This document shows, piece by piece, positions 1 to 10,520 of a DNA stretch of 64,000 nucleotides. A model generated the notes under the pieces. It saw nothing but the letters and a program-made list of their open reading frames with translations, did not search any database and had not been told where the DNA came from. The stretch is from contig NZ_CP029078.1 in the NCBI RefSeq assembly GCF_005222485.1, forward strand, positions 992,001-1,056,000. Reading direction: 5' to 3'. Position 1 is the stretch's first letter, and every line of letters begins with the position of its first letter. The stretch comes from Streptomyces griseoviridis (GTDB lineage: Bacteria > Actinomycetota > Actinomycetes > Streptomycetales > Streptomycetaceae). The position numbers and the translations under genes were made by a program.

Positions 1-483
1 CGCGAGGGCGGCCGGGTGCTCGACGCGGGCTGCGGTACCGGGCGGGCGCTGCCGCCGCTGCGCGCGGCGGTCGGGGCCTCGGGCGTGGTCGTCGGCGCGG
101 ATCTGACGCCGGCCATGCTCCAGGCCGCCGTCCGGGCGGGCCGGGACGGTGACGGACGGCTGCTGGTGGCGGACGTGGCCGCGCTGCCGCTGCGGACGGG
201 GTCGCTGGACGCCGTGTTCGCGGCCGGTCTCATCGCGCATCTGCCGCACCCGGCCGAGAATCTGCGGGAGTTGGCGCGCGTGGTGCGTCCAGGGGGCGTG
301 CTCGCGCTGTTCCACCCGATCGGCCGGGCGGCGCTGGCGGCGCGGCAAGGTCGGCAGATCACCCCGGACGACCTACGCGCCGAGCCCAACCTCCGCCCGC
401 TGCTCGCCGGTTCGGGGTGGCGGATGACGTCGTACGTGGACGAGGACACGCGTTTCCTGGCTCTGGCCGCGCGGGCGCGCTGA
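1..483 (+). CDS. SAM-dependent class I methyltransferase, 5' end outside the window
   Basis: The reading frame is open from the first base, so the start lies upstream; about 160 C-terminal residues are visible. The motif VLDAGCGTGRAL is the glycine-rich SAM-binding loop (motif I). It is followed by a strand ending in GADLTP (the acidic residue that contacts the SAM ribose) and by LRELARVVRPGGVLALF, the usual post-motif region of class I methyltransferases (ubiE/Methyltransf_11 type). The protein is short after the core and ends in a basic tail. The substrate cannot be told from sequence. It ends at a TGA 277 bp before the next gene and shows no link to it. Confidence 0.85.
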   Translation, partial: REGGRVLDAGCGTGRALPPLRAAVGASGVVVGADLTPAMLQAAVRAGRDGDGRLLVADVAALPLRTGSLDAVFAAGLIAHLPHPAENLRELARVVRPGGVLALFHPIGRAALAARQGRQITPDDLRAEPNLRPLLAGSGWRMTSYVDEDTRFLALAARAR

Positions 484-760
484 CTCCCGGTGGTCGCGGC
501 GGACCTGCCGTCGGCCGTGTCCGAGGCCGTCGGGCCGGGTGGTCCATGAGCTGTCTCGTCGGCCGTCGGAGGTCTCGCGCGAGCGCGCACCCAGGCCCTT
601 CAAGGTGGCCGACGGCGTGTTCGCGGTGGCCAGTGGGCGGTCGATTCGCCCCGTCGCGGTGAAAAACCGCGGTTCCGGGTGGGCCGCTGGGGGGTCGTGA
701 CAACGGGCTCGCCGGCGCACTAGGGTGCGCGCGGTTGGTCGAACGGATGAGGAGGCTGGG

Positions 761-1693
761 ATGGCCGGGACGGACGAGGACGCCGTCGCCGCCGCGGACG
801 ACGCGCTCTATGTGCTCACGGCGGTGCTCCTGACGCCGGCGAAGTTCCCGAGTGTGCTGGGCGACGACTACCCGGAGGCCTGCGCGGCGCTCGGCCTCGC
901 GCCGCTCGCCGACGGATACGGGCTGGTGCTCGGTCAGGACGAGGCCGGTGCGCGGTGGACGGTCGTCGTCGACGACGTCTCGCTGGTCGCTGTCGCCATC
1001 GCCTCCTGGGACTGCGGTCTTGAGTACGACCTGTCGCCCGGAGAGCGCACGGTGGTCGCCGCACTCCCCGGCTGGCCTCTCGCGGTCGCCGTGGCGGCCC
1101 CGCATGTTCCGGCGCCGCACGATCCCGCACCCGACGTCGCGGACGGTCCGCCGCTGTCGCCGCCTGACACCTCCGTCTGGGGTCCTGCCCAGCGGCGCCT
1201 GGGCGCGGACGAGATAGCGCTCCAGTGGGCGGTGTGGCGGGAGCAGCTCGACGACACGGACTTCCCGGTGTCCGAATCCGCTGACAGCGCCGCCGACACC
1301 GACCACACCGCCGACACCGCCGAGATGACCGACGGCAGTGGCGGCGCCCCGGACGACGACAACCAGGGCGTGGCCGCCTTTCAGGGCTCGCGGGGCGCTG
1401 ACACCGGCATCCCGGCGCCGGGGAACCGGCGCGGTGTTCGCCGGGTTCTCGCGGAGGCGCGCGCGTACGTCGAGTCCCCGCCGCCTCTCGGGCGGGTCCG
1501 CTCCTCCTTCGCTCCGGGTGACGCACGGACCCTCCGGGCAGACGGACCTGGCTGGTCGCTGGTGGCCAGGACCGACGACATCGCGTTCGTGCTCCTCGAC
1601 GAGGAGCCGGGCGAGGTGCTGCCGGTGGGGCGGGGGCCGGAGTTGCCGGGCCTGCTGAAGGCACTCGACAAGATGGCCGTCCGCCCCATCTGA
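761..1693 (+). CDS. Conserved hypothetical acidic protein
   Basis: A 310-residue protein starting at the ATG at 761, chosen because GAGGAGG lies 6 bases upstream; an in-frame GTG at 725 has no ribosome site. There is no signal peptide or membrane segment. The N-terminal 120 residues and the C-terminal 90 residues look folded. They are joined by a low-complexity Ala/Asp/Thr/Ser-rich linker at about residues 165-215 (1260-1370). The C-terminal part (SLVARTDDIAFVLLDEEPGE) reads like a small alpha/beta domain. I do not recognise the family and assign no function. Codon use is typical of the window, so the gene is probably real. Confidence 0.7.
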   Translation: MAGTDEDAVAAADDALYVLTAVLLTPAKFPSVLGDDYPEACAALGLAPLADGYGLVLGQDEAGARWTVVVDDVSLVAVAIASWDCGLEYDLSPGERTVVAALPGWPLAVAVAAPHVPAPHDPAPDVADGPPLSPPDTSVWGPAQRRLGADEIALQWAVWREQLDDTDFPVSESADSAADTDHTADTAEMTDGSGGAPDDDNQGVAAFQGSRGADTGIPAPGNRRGVRRVLAEARAYVESPPPLGRVRSSFAPGDARTLRADGPGWSLVARTDDIAFVLLDEEPGEVLPVGRGPELPGLLKALDKMAVRPI

Positions 1694-1724
1694 CGGCGTC
1701 AGGGTGTGACCGCGCGTGAAGGTC

Positions 1725-1907
1725 TCAGCGGCCCAGCTCCTTGCGGCTGACTCGGCGCAGCCTGCGCCGCTGGGCGGGGTCCAAGGTGAGGTACGCGGCG
1801 GCGGGCACTCCCAGGACTATCAGGAGCGCCGCCCACCAGGGCAGCCAGATCAACAGGATCAGCCCGACCGCCACACCACCCACGGCGATCTTCGTGTTCA
1901 TCGACAT
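1725..1907 (-). CDS. Small membrane protein of 60 residues
   Basis: The start is the ATG at 1907, because AAGGAGG sits 8 bases upstream of it; an in-frame upstream start at 1931 would place this ribosome site inside the gene. The protein begins MSMNTKIAVGG and has one long or two short hydrophobic segments (about residues 7-42, with LILLIWLPWWAALLIVLG). It ends in a highly basic tail (QRRRLRRVSRKELGR), which by the positive-inside rule would be cytoplasmic. Small membrane proteins of this kind are common and uncharacterised in streptomycetes. It stands alone, convergent with the preceding gene. Confidence 0.75.
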   Translation of the reverse strand: MSMNTKIAVGGVAVGLILLIWLPWWAALLIVLGVPAAAYLTLDPAQRRRLRRVSRKELGR

Positions 1908-2199
1908 GTGCGTCGCCTCCTTCGCGGCCACGGCCGCTCTCTGTTCTCAAAACGGCTCCGCGCCACGCACGGTTCCGACGGCGACCCTGAGACGTCCCTG
2001 ACATGCGACCCCTAGTCGTCCCCTACATGGTCCTCCCTCATCGCCGTGCGGCCCAGATCTTCGGGCCGGTCACCCTGCGGGGCGAGGGCGTCACGGACCG
2101 GTCCCGGTGCTGCACCCTCGGCGACCCCGATCCAGTAGTCACATGTGAGCAATGCGGCATCTCCGTGCAGAGGATCCCTGCGGCAACACCCTCCGAGAC

Positions 2200-3587
2200 C
2201 TCCGAACTGGCCCGCTGCCGCGCCGTCTTCACCCCGGGCGATCCGGCGCGTACCGGCACCGTCGCCTTCCAGCGGACGGACGGGACGGCACCGCAGTCGA
2301 TCGCCACCGGCTCGGTCGAGACGCTGGCGGTCGCCCTCCCGGACGGCGACGGGGTCGCCCTGGTCGAGGTACCCGGCCGTCGTGGTCCTGGTGCGGGAGG
2401 CGCTGCCGGCGCTCACGCGTGCGCGTGCCGACGCGCACGCTCAGGCGGTCGCGTTCTGGGGCGCGGCCGCGGTGCTGGCCCTCCAGTTCGTGGCGCGAGG
2501 GCTGCTGCTACCCGGTCTGTCGCCGAGTGATCACGGTACGTGGCGTGTGGGTCCGCTCTCCACGGAGGATGTCGACCACGTCCGTCGGCTGGCCGCGGCG
2601 ATGCCCCCGGAGGCGCACGCCGTCCCCTGGACGCCAGGGTTTCGTTGCGGCTGTCCGAGCCCGAGCGGCTGCTGCGCGGTTTCCTCGACGCGGTGGCCGC
2701 CGCGCTGCCCCGCTCCCCCGCGGCGACGCTCGTGACGGGCGTCCCCGCCTACGCCACGCGGCCACCTCTCACACTTCCCGAGCAGCATGCCTGGGCCACC
2801 GAGGTGGCGGCAGGTCACGACGCCGGTGTGCGGCTCTCCCTGCGGATCGAGGTGACCGGCCTTGAGGACACCGCGCCGGACGACACGCCGCCGACGTTCC
2901 GCGCCGTGCTCCAGGTGCGCTCCGTCGCCGATCCGACGCTGACGCGGGACGCCGCCAGGGTCTGGTCCGGGGATCCTGGCGAGGGCTTCGGCGCGGGCGC
3001 GCGGATGGACGTCCTGCGGGCGCTGCGCTGCGCCGCGCGGCCCTGGCCTGACCCGCGCTCGCCCCACTGCTGTCCGCCGAGGTGCCTGACGTCGAAGCCC
3101 GGCGTCTGCTCGTGGAGGCCCTTCAGGGCGACGGCGGGCCTTCGTCGTGTGGGGAGTTGACAGTCGCTCAGGACGCGGTGCGGCTGGCTGCCGGGGTCGT
3201 GGACGGGGCCGTGCTGGAGCGGCTCGCCGAAGGGGCCGGGTGGAGTGAGGAGGCGTTGGCCGCGGCGGTGCGGGCCTGGCGGGTGGGCGGTGCCGACGGG
3301 TTGGCCGTGTGGGTCGAGGAGTGGTCCGCCTCCGGTGAGGCGCTGGCACGCGCGCGTGCGGCGCTGGAGGCTGTGTGAGAGGCGGACGAGCGGCCCGTGC
3401 TGCGGGTCTCGCGGCGAGCCGGTGGACGGTCGTCGGAGGCGGTGCCCAGCTGCGTCTGGGGCGCGACGGGCGCTGGTGGCCCTACCGTCGGGAGCAAGAG
3501 CGTTGGGTGCCCGCGGGCGGGCCTTCGCGGGACCCGGCGACCGAGCTCGCCAGCTGTGCCGTACCGCGCGACGATGAGGCCCGCTGA
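2200..3587 (+). pseudogene. Decayed SNF2-family helicase N-terminus fused by deletion to a SWIM zinc-finger protein C-terminus
   Basis: Homologous peptide runs continue through several frames. About 2210-2370 reads CRAVFTPGDPARTGTVAF. About 2370-2635 holds AFWGAAAVLALQFVARGLL and MPPEAHAVPW. About 2640-3045 holds LSEPERLLRGFLDAVAAALP. All three belong to the N-terminal region of large streptomycete SNF2 helicases. From about 3085 (ARRLLVEAL, then LTVAQDAVRLAA) the homology instead matches my memory of the C-terminus of the SWIM zinc-finger protein that usually neighbours that helicase. A nonsense codon at 3376-3378 (TGA where TGG is expected) and a further shift lead to GAQLRLGRDGRWWPYRRE, ending at 3587. 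The helicase motor and the SWIM finger are missing. At least three frameshifts and one stop make this a clear pseudogene; the family assignment is from memory. Confidence 0.7.
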
Positions 3588-3670
3588 GGTGCGTGCGGAG
3601 CGGTGGGCGGGCGGACGGTCCGGATGCTCGGGCCGCCGACGGCGTGCGCCTCTCGCCCGGTGGCCCGAGG

Positions 3671-3716
3671 GCGTGCGCCGCGCTTCCCTCTCGGTGACGG
3701 GAAGCGCGGCGCACGC
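3671..3716. terminator. Strong hairpin terminator downstream of xylA
   Basis: Perfect 18-bp inverted repeat (3671-3688 pairs with 3699-3716) with a 10-base loop. It lies between the decayed helicase remnant and the 3' end of xylA and could terminate from both sides. No U-tract follows, which is normal for streptomycete terminators. Confidence 0.8.
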
Positions 3717-3754
3717 ACGCGCGCGTGGAGGCGCAGTTGTCCTGATGCGCGGAC

Positions 3755-5107
<1,353 letters not shown>

Positions 5108-6553
5108 ATGTCAGCAGCCGAGGGTCCGCTCGTCGTCGGCGTGGACACGTCCACCCAGTCCACCAAGGCACTCGTGGTCGACGTGGCCACCGGGCAGGTC
5201 GTCGCGAGCGGCCAGGCGCCACACACCGTCTCGACCGGCGCGGGACGTGAGAGCGACCCGCGCCAGTGGTGGGACGCTCTGCGCGAGGCGCTGCGCCAGT
5301 GCGGCGAGGCGGCGCACGAGGCAGCCGCGGTGTCGATCGGCGGTCAGCAGCACGGCCTCGTGACGCTGGACGAGCGGGGGGAGCCGGTGCGCCCCGCGCT
5401 CCTGTGGAACGACGTGCGTTCGGCGCCGCAGGCCCGCCGTCTCGTCGACGAGTTGGGCGGTCCCAAGGGCTGGGCGGAGCGCACCGGGAGCGTCCCCGGC
5501 GCGTCGTTCACCGTCACGAAGTGGGCGTGGCTCGCCGAGCACGAGCCGGAGGCGGTCCGCGCCACCAAGGCGGTGCGCCTGCCGCACGACTACCTCACCG
5601 AGCGGCTGACGGGCCAGGGCACCACCGACCGCGGCGACGCCTCAGGCACTGGCTGGTGGGCGGCCGGGAGCGAGTCGTACGACGAGGAGACCCTCGCGCG
5701 CGTGGGTCTCGATCCGGCGCTGCTGCCTCGCGTGGTGCGGCCCGGCGAGGTGGCGGGCACCGTGCGCGACAGCCACGACCTGCCGTTCTCGAAGGGCACG
5801 TTGGTCGCCCCCGGCACCGGTGACAACGCCGCCGCCGCGCTCGGTCTCGGCCTGCGCCCCGGGGTGCCGGTGCTCAGCCTCGGCACATCGGGCACGGTGT
5901 ACGCCGTCTCCACGCGGCGCCCCGCCGACCCGACCGGCACGGTGGCGGGCTTCGCCGACGCGCAGGGCGACTGGCTCCCCCTGGCCTGCACGCTGAACTG
6001 CACGCTCGCCGTCGACCGGGTCGCCGCCCTGCTGAACCTCGACCGCGAGGCGGTGGAGCCGGCCTCCGACGTCACGCTGCTGCCCTATCTGGACGGCGAG
6101 CGCACCCCGAACCTGCCGAACGCCTCCGGGCTGCTGCACGGCCTGCGCCACGACACGACGGCCGGCCAGCTCCTCCAGGCCGCCTACGACGGCGCCGTGC
6201 ACGCCCTGTTGGGCGCGCTCGACCTGGTCCTCGACGAGGACGCGGACCGCTCGGCTCCGCTGCTGCTGATCGGCGGCGGTGCCCGCGGCGCCGCCTGGCA
6301 GCAGACCGTCCGACGGCTCTCGGGCCGTCCCGTGCAGATCCCCGAGGCGAAGGAACTGGTCGCCCTGGGCGCGGCGGCGCAGGCGGCCGGGCTGTTGACC
6401 GGCGAGGACCCGGCGGCCGTCGCCCGGCGCTGGAACACCGCCGCGGGCCCGGTCCTGGACGCCGTGGAGCGGGACGACGCGACGCTCGCCAGGATCTCCG
6501 GGGTACTCTCCGACGCGGCCCCGCTGCTGGAGCGGGGCGACGACGGCCGTTGA
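5108..6553 (+). CDS. xylB: Xylulokinase (FGGY family)
   Basis: Phosphorylates D-xylulose with ATP to give xylulose 5-phosphate for the pentose phosphate pathway. Its 481 residues are the normal length. FGGY hallmarks are the N-terminal phosphate-1 loop VVGVDTSTQSTKALVVD, SIGGQQHGLV followed by LLWNDVRS, the central LGTSGTVYAVS, and the C-terminal ATP-binding GGGARGAAWQQ. The start at 5108 has GGGAGAG 6 bases upstream. It is followed after 10 bp by the ROK regulator gene, so the two form an operon divergent from xylA. Confidence 0.96.
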   Translation: MSAAEGPLVVGVDTSTQSTKALVVDVATGQVVASGQAPHTVSTGAGRESDPRQWWDALREALRQCGEAAHEAAAVSIGGQQHGLVTLDERGEPVRPALLWNDVRSAPQARRLVDELGGPKGWAERTGSVPGASFTVTKWAWLAEHEPEAVRATKAVRLPHDYLTERLTGQGTTDRGDASGTGWWAAGSESYDEETLARVGLDPALLPRVVRPGEVAGTVRDSHDLPFSKGTLVAPGTGDNAAAALGLGLRPGVPVLSLGTSGTVYAVSTRRPADPTGTVAGFADAQGDWLPLACTLNCTLAVDRVAALLNLDREAVEPASDVTLLPYLDGERTPNLPNASGLLHGLRHDTTAGQLLQAAYDGAVHALLGALDLVLDEDADRSAPLLLIGGGARGAAWQQTVRRLSGRPVQIPEAKELVALGAAAQAAGLLTGEDPAAVARRWNTAAGPVLDAVERDDATLARISGVLSDAAPLLERGDDGR

Positions 6554-6563
6554 GGGCACAGGG

Positions 6564-7772
6564 ATGACCGCACCGCCGCACGAGGCGCACCCGGCCGGGC
6601 CGGGGCGGGCGCTGCCCGACACGCAACAGGGCATGCGCCGCCGCAACCTGGCCCGGGTGATGCACGCCGTGAGCGCCGGGGGGCCGCTGTCCCGAGCCGC
6701 GGTCGCCTCTCGCATCGGTCTGACCCGCGCGGCCGTGTCGAGCCTCGTCGACGAACTCATCCGCTCCGGGCTGCTCCAGGAGCTGGGTCCTGAGCGGCCG
6801 GGGCGGGTGGGACGTCCCGGCTCGGCGCTCGCCGTCAGCGGGCACGGTCCGGCCGGCATCGGCGCGGAGATCGGCGTCGACCACCTCGCGGTGTGCGCGG
6901 TCGACCTGCGCGGCGAGGTACGCGCGCGGATCGTGCGGCAGGGCGCGAACCGGGGACGACCGGCCGCCCCCGTGCTCGCCGAACTCACCACGCTGGTCCG
7001 CCGGGTCGTGGCGCGCGCCGAGCGGGCCGGGCTGTGGCCCGCGGGGCTCGCGGTCGCGGTGCCCGGCCTGGTGGCCCGGGACGCCCGGACCGTCGTACGC
7101 GCACCCAACCTGGAGTGGCGGGACACGGATCTCGGCGCCCTGCTGCCCGCCGAGTTCCCGCTGACGGTCGACAACGAGGCCAACTTCGGTGCCCTGGCCG
7201 AACTGTGGCTCGGCGCGGACACCCCGCCCGACTTCCTGCACGTGTCGGCGGAGATCGGCATCGGCGCCGCGGTCGTCGTGGACGGCGGACTGCTGCGCGG
7301 GACCCGCGGTTTCGCGGGCGAGCTGGGACATGTCCCGGTGCGCCCGGAGGGACCCGCCTGCCCGTGCGGCGGGCGCGGCTGCCTGGAGCAGTACGCCGGT
7401 GAGGAAGCGGTTCTGCGGGCGGCGGGCCTTGAGCCGGGCGAGGACCGGGTCGGCCTGCTCGCGGACCGTGCCGCCGAGGGGGACGAGGACGTACGACGGG
7501 CCCTGCGCGACGCGGGCACCGCCCTCGGCATCGCGCTGACCGGCGCGGTGAACCTGCTGGACCCCGAGGCCGTGGTCCTGGGCGGCGCGCTGTCGGGGCT
7601 CGCGCCGTGGCTGCTGCCCGCGCTGGAGGAGGAGCTGGACCGGCGTACGGCGGGCCCCGCGTGCCCGGTGTCGGTCTCCCGGCTGGGCCCGGAGGGCCCG
7701 CTGCTCGGCGCCGCGCACTCGGTGGTGCGGGCGGTGCTCGACGATCCCGCGGCTGTGGGCGAACGGGTCTGA
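6564..7772 (+). CDS. xylR: ROK-family transcriptional regulator, probable xylose repressor
   Basis: A 402-residue protein with a winged helix at the N-terminus (about residues 20-80, RAAVASRIGLTRAAVSSLVD) followed by a ROK sugar-kinase-like domain. The ROK zinc signature is present as ACPCGGRGCLEQYAG (about residues 268-282), and AEIGIGAAVVVDGGLL resembles the phosphate loop. ROK repressors in this position control xylA and xylB, with xylose or xylulose as inducer; this role is inferred from context. It lies 10 bp after xylB and is probably cotranscribed with it. Confidence 0.88.
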   Translation: MTAPPHEAHPAGPGRALPDTQQGMRRRNLARVMHAVSAGGPLSRAAVASRIGLTRAAVSSLVDELIRSGLLQELGPERPGRVGRPGSALAVSGHGPAGIGAEIGVDHLAVCAVDLRGEVRARIVRQGANRGRPAAPVLAELTTLVRRVVARAERAGLWPAGLAVAVPGLVARDARTVVRAPNLEWRDTDLGALLPAEFPLTVDNEANFGALAELWLGADTPPDFLHVSAEIGIGAAVVVDGGLLRGTRGFAGELGHVPVRPEGPACPCGGRGCLEQYAGEEAVLRAAGLEPGEDRVGLLADRAAEGDEDVRRALRDAGTALGIALTGAVNLLDPEAVVLGGALSGLAPWLLPALEEELDRRTAGPACPVSVSRLGPEGPLLGAAHSVVRAVLDDPAAVGERV

Positions 7773-8032
7773 AACCGGCCCCATCTCACCTGCCTCCAGG
7801 CCGACTTCACTCGTGTGAGTGAGCGAGTTGTCCACATTCGAGGTCCTGTCCACGGAACCTCGCCATGCCCTTCTACCGGCCCCTCCGTCGTCGTACCGTG
7901 AATCACGCGAGGCACTCCCGACGGGACGACAGCATCCGTCAGGTCGGGGTGAGTTGAAGGGGGATCCACGTGACGCGGGAGGCAGGGTTCGGACGGACAC
8001 GGCGTCGTCGTCGCGCGGTGGTCGGGTGTCCG

Positions 8033-8163
8033 TCGGGCTCGGGGGCGCGGTCGTCGAGTGCTTGTCGGGGCTCGGCAGCGCGATGGTCGAGTGCTTGTCG
8101 GGAATCGGCAGCGCGATGGTCGAGCGCATGTTGGGGCTCAGCAGCGCGGCGATCGAGTCCATG
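8033..8163. repeat. Four-copy 33-bp tandem repeat
   Basis: Units run 8033-8064 (32 bp, one base short), 8065-8097, 8098-8130 and 8131-8163. The core GCAGCGCGATGGTCGAG is shared by the two central units, and the outer units diverge. The region shows no convincing gene. Slippage-generated repeats upstream of the amidase gene are the simplest explanation. Confidence 0.8.
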
Positions 8164-8214
8164 TCGACCGGGTGCGCGTGGGCCGAGTACCGACCGACCG
8201 AGGGCCTATGGGTC

Positions 8215-8237
8215 GGGTGCCCGTGCGACGGGCACCC
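8215..8237. other. Perfect 10-bp hairpin in the amidase upstream region
   Basis: GGGTGCCCGT (8215-8224) and ACGGGCACCC (8228-8237) form a perfect stem with a 3-base loop. It could be a terminator of upstream transcripts or an RNA structure in the amidase leader; the sequence alone does not decide. Confidence 0.55.
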
Positions 8238-8492
8238 TGGGGACGGGCTCCCTCCGGACGGGCGCCCCTCGGCCAAGCCCCCGTCAGCCGATGTGCGTGA
8301 CACCCGCCACCGCGACACCGACTTCCCGCGCAGCGCGGAGATCCGCGAAAGATGGCGGTCGCCGCGCGACACTCGCCGCGGGACACACGCGTGGCGACGG
8401 AAGACGCGCCGCAGGGCTCCCCCTTCGCGGCGGCGGACGCGCCGCGGGCCCCGCGGAACCGAACGGCTCCCCCACCCGGAAGGCAGCACCCG

Positions 8493-9092
8493 ATGGACCG
8501 ACCAAGACCAGGACTGAACAGGCGGCGATTCCTGAAGGGCACCGCACTCGCCGCCGTCCCGTACGCGTTACTCCCCGACGCGCGGGCCGGCGCGGAGGCA
8601 CAGGCCGTGGACTATCCCCTCGCCGACTGGCAGCCCGCGAACAGCGGCAACTACACCGTCTCGAAGCGCCCGACCAGCTACCCGCTCGACTACGTCGTCA
8701 TCCACGTCACCCAGGAGACCTACCCCAGCACCCTGGCCATCTTCCAGAACCCGGCGAAGAAAGTGTCCGCCCACTATGTCGTGCGCTCCGCCGACGGGCA
8801 TGTGGCGCAGTGCGTGCGGGAGGCGAACATCGCCTGGCACGCCGGGAACTGGGACTACAACACGCGCAGCATCGGCATCGAACACGAAGGGTGGGTGGAC
8901 CAACCGGCCTACTTCACGAACGCGCTGTACGAGCAGTCGGCCAAACTCACGGCGGCCGTCTGCGACACCTACGGCATCCCCAAGGACCGGGCCCACATCA
9001 TCGGGCACTACGAGGTACCGGGCACCGACCACACCGATCCCGGCCCCAACTGGGACTGGACGCGTTACATCAGACTCGTCAACTTCGCCTGA
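8493..9092 (+). CDS. Tat-exported N-acetylmuramoyl-L-alanine amidase (Amidase_2), with a TTA codon
   Basis: A 199-residue secreted enzyme that cleaves the amide bond between muramic acid and the stem peptide. The start at ATG 8493 is supported by GGAAGG upstream. Residues 8-16 carry a twin-arginine signal (LNRRRFLKG) followed by a hydrophobic stretch and an Ala-rich cleavage region. The mature part is an amidase_2/T7-lysozyme-like domain: DYVVIHVTQ (zinc His), AWHAGNWDYNTRSIGIEHEG and DRAHIIGHYEVPGTDHTDPGP with further zinc His and acidic residues. Codon 26 is TTA (8568-8570), so translation should depend on the bldA leucyl-tRNA, linking it to development. Confidence 0.92.
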   Translation: MDRPRPGLNRRRFLKGTALAAVPYALLPDARAGAEAQAVDYPLADWQPANSGNYTVSKRPTSYPLDYVVIHVTQETYPSTLAIFQNPAKKVSAHYVVRSADGHVAQCVREANIAWHAGNWDYNTRSIGIEHEGWVDQPAYFTNALYEQSAKLTAAVCDTYGIPKDRAHIIGHYEVPGTDHTDPGPNWDWTRYIRLVNFA

Positions 9093-9164
9093 CTTTCCCG
9101 TTCACACAGTTCGTTCGGGTGACCCCGGTCCAAAAGGTTGTCCGCGCCGGTACCCGGAGTGACG

Positions 9165-10520
9165 ATGTCCTCAGCCGCATCGCTCTCCGGGGAGGCCGCG
9201 TTGACCGATCAGTGGGTGGCCCTGGAACCGGGGGCCGACCCCGCCGCACACGCGCGGATGCTGCGGCGGGCGCACGAGACGTTCACCGCGGTCGGGACCG
9301 TGCCCCGGCCGGTGCGTTCCGTGGTCGCCGAATCCTGGCGGCGCTCCGCGCGGGCCGGCGTCGGACCTGACGGGACGGCGGACGTGGACCTCGTCGACGG
9401 CGACCTGGGCGCCTACCGCGCCGCGCACCCGCTCGCCCGGGTGATGCCGGTCTTCCGCGAACTGCTCGGGACGTTTGCGGCGGACGGCGAGCATCTGCTC
9501 GCGGTGTGCGACGCGCACGGAAGGCTCCTGTGGGTCGAGGGCCATCCCACGACCAGACGGCAGGCGCAGCGGATGAACTTCGTGCCCGGCGCCCGGTGGG
9601 CGGAGTCCGCGATGGGGACCAACGCGCCCGGGACGGCGGTCGCGCTGAACCGTCCCGTGCAGGTCTTCGCCGCCGAGCACTTCATACGCCGGGTCCAGCC
9701 GTGGACCTGCGCCGCGGCCCCGGTGCACGATCCGCGGACGGGGCGGGTGCTGGGCGCCATAGACATCACCGGCGGGAACGGGCTGGCGCATCCGCACAGT
9801 CTGGGGTTCGTGCAGGCGGTGGCGCGGGCCGCCGAGTCGCACCTGGCGCTGCTCACGCCCCCTGAACGCTCCTGCCAGGGCACACCGGAGCTGACGGCGC
9901 TCGGCCGCGACGAGGCGCTGCTGCTCGCCGCCGGCCGCAAGGTCAGGCTGAGCCGGCGGCACAGCGAGATCCTCGTCCTCCTCGCACGCCATCCGGAGGG
10001 CCTGACCGGGGACGAGTTGCAGTGCGCGCTGTACGAGGACGAGTCGGTGACGCCCGTGACACTGCGGGCCGAGCTGGCACGGTTGCGCCGGGTGCTGGGT
10101 CCGGGGCTGCTGGAGTCTCGGCCATACCGGCTGACGGTGCCGGTCGAGTGCGATGTCGCCGTCGTGGAGAGGAGGTTGGAGAGCGGCGCGGTGACTTCGG
10201 CGGTGGCGGCGTACACCGGGCCGTTGCTGCCGACCTCCCAGGCGCCCGCCGTGGTACGGCTCAGGCAGCGCCTCGCCGACGGGCTGCGGGCGGCGCTGAT
10301 CACCGGCCGGGACCCCGACCTGTTGGCCGACTGGGCGCACGCGCCATGGGGCGAGGACGACCTCGACGTCTGGCGCGCGCTGGCGGCGGCCCGGCCGACA
10401 GCGGCGGTCCGGGCCCGGCTGACGGCACTGGAGTCGGAGCTGACGGCACCGGCGGACTGGCGGCGGGGCGGAGGACGTCGGGGGGTGAATGTCGGACGGG
10501 ATGTGACCGGGGTGGGGTGA
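9165..10520 (+). CDS. GAF-domain transcriptional regulator (AcoR-like sensor, winged-helix C-terminus)
   Basis: A 451-residue protein. The start at ATG 9165 (MSSAASLSG) is preferred over an in-frame TTG at 9138, because GGAGTGA lies just upstream of it. It has an N-terminal helical region (about 20-80), a GAF domain (about 85-225, with MNFVPGARWAESAMGTNAPG typical of the AcoR/sigma-54-activator sensor family), and a C-terminal winged-helix region with LSRRHSEILVLLARHPEG. It lacks the AAA+ domain of true AcoR. It sits 317 bp upstream of the aldehyde dehydrogenase gene in the same direction and probably activates it in response to an alcohol or aldehyde; that is inference from neighbourhood. 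Confidence 0.85.
   Translation: MSSAASLSGEAALTDQWVALEPGADPAAHARMLRRAHETFTAVGTVPRPVRSVVAESWRRSARAGVGPDGTADVDLVDGDLGAYRAAHPLARVMPVFRELLGTFAADGEHLLAVCDAHGRLLWVEGHPTTRRQAQRMNFVPGARWAESAMGTNAPGTAVALNRPVQVFAAEHFIRRVQPWTCAAAPVHDPRTGRVLGAIDITGGNGLAHPHSLGFVQAVARAAESHLALLTPPERSCQGTPELTALGRDEALLLAAGRKVRLSRRHSEILVLLARHPEGLTGDELQCALYEDESVTPVTLRAELARLRRVLGPGLLESRPYRLTVPVECDVAVVERRLESGAVTSAVAAYTGPLLPTSQAPAVVRLRQRLADGLRAALITGRDPDLLADWAHAPWGEDDLDVWRALAAARPTAAVRARLTALESELTAPADWRRGGGRRGVNVGRDVTGVG

Larger units (their letters stand above)
7773..8492. other. 720-bp non-coding interval with repeats and a hairpin
   Basis: No open frame here has credible coding character; the longest one reads through repeats and then basic low-complexity sequence. 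The interval holds a small palindrome near 7807-7820 (CACTC..GAGTG), the 33-bp tandem repeats at 8033-8163 and a hairpin at 8215-8237. It lies between the ROK regulator and the amidase gene and could contain the amidase promoter and a long leader, but no clear -35/-10 pair was identified. Confidence 0.5.

Noticed and set aside
8033..8163. CRISPR-like repeat
   Set aside because: Units are directly adjacent without spacers and diverge, so it is a simple tandem repeat.
7819..8517. Possible 232-residue gene over the 33-bp repeats
   Set aside because: The frame has no ribosome site, turns into Arg-rich low complexity and overlaps the amidase start. It looks like open non-coding DNA.
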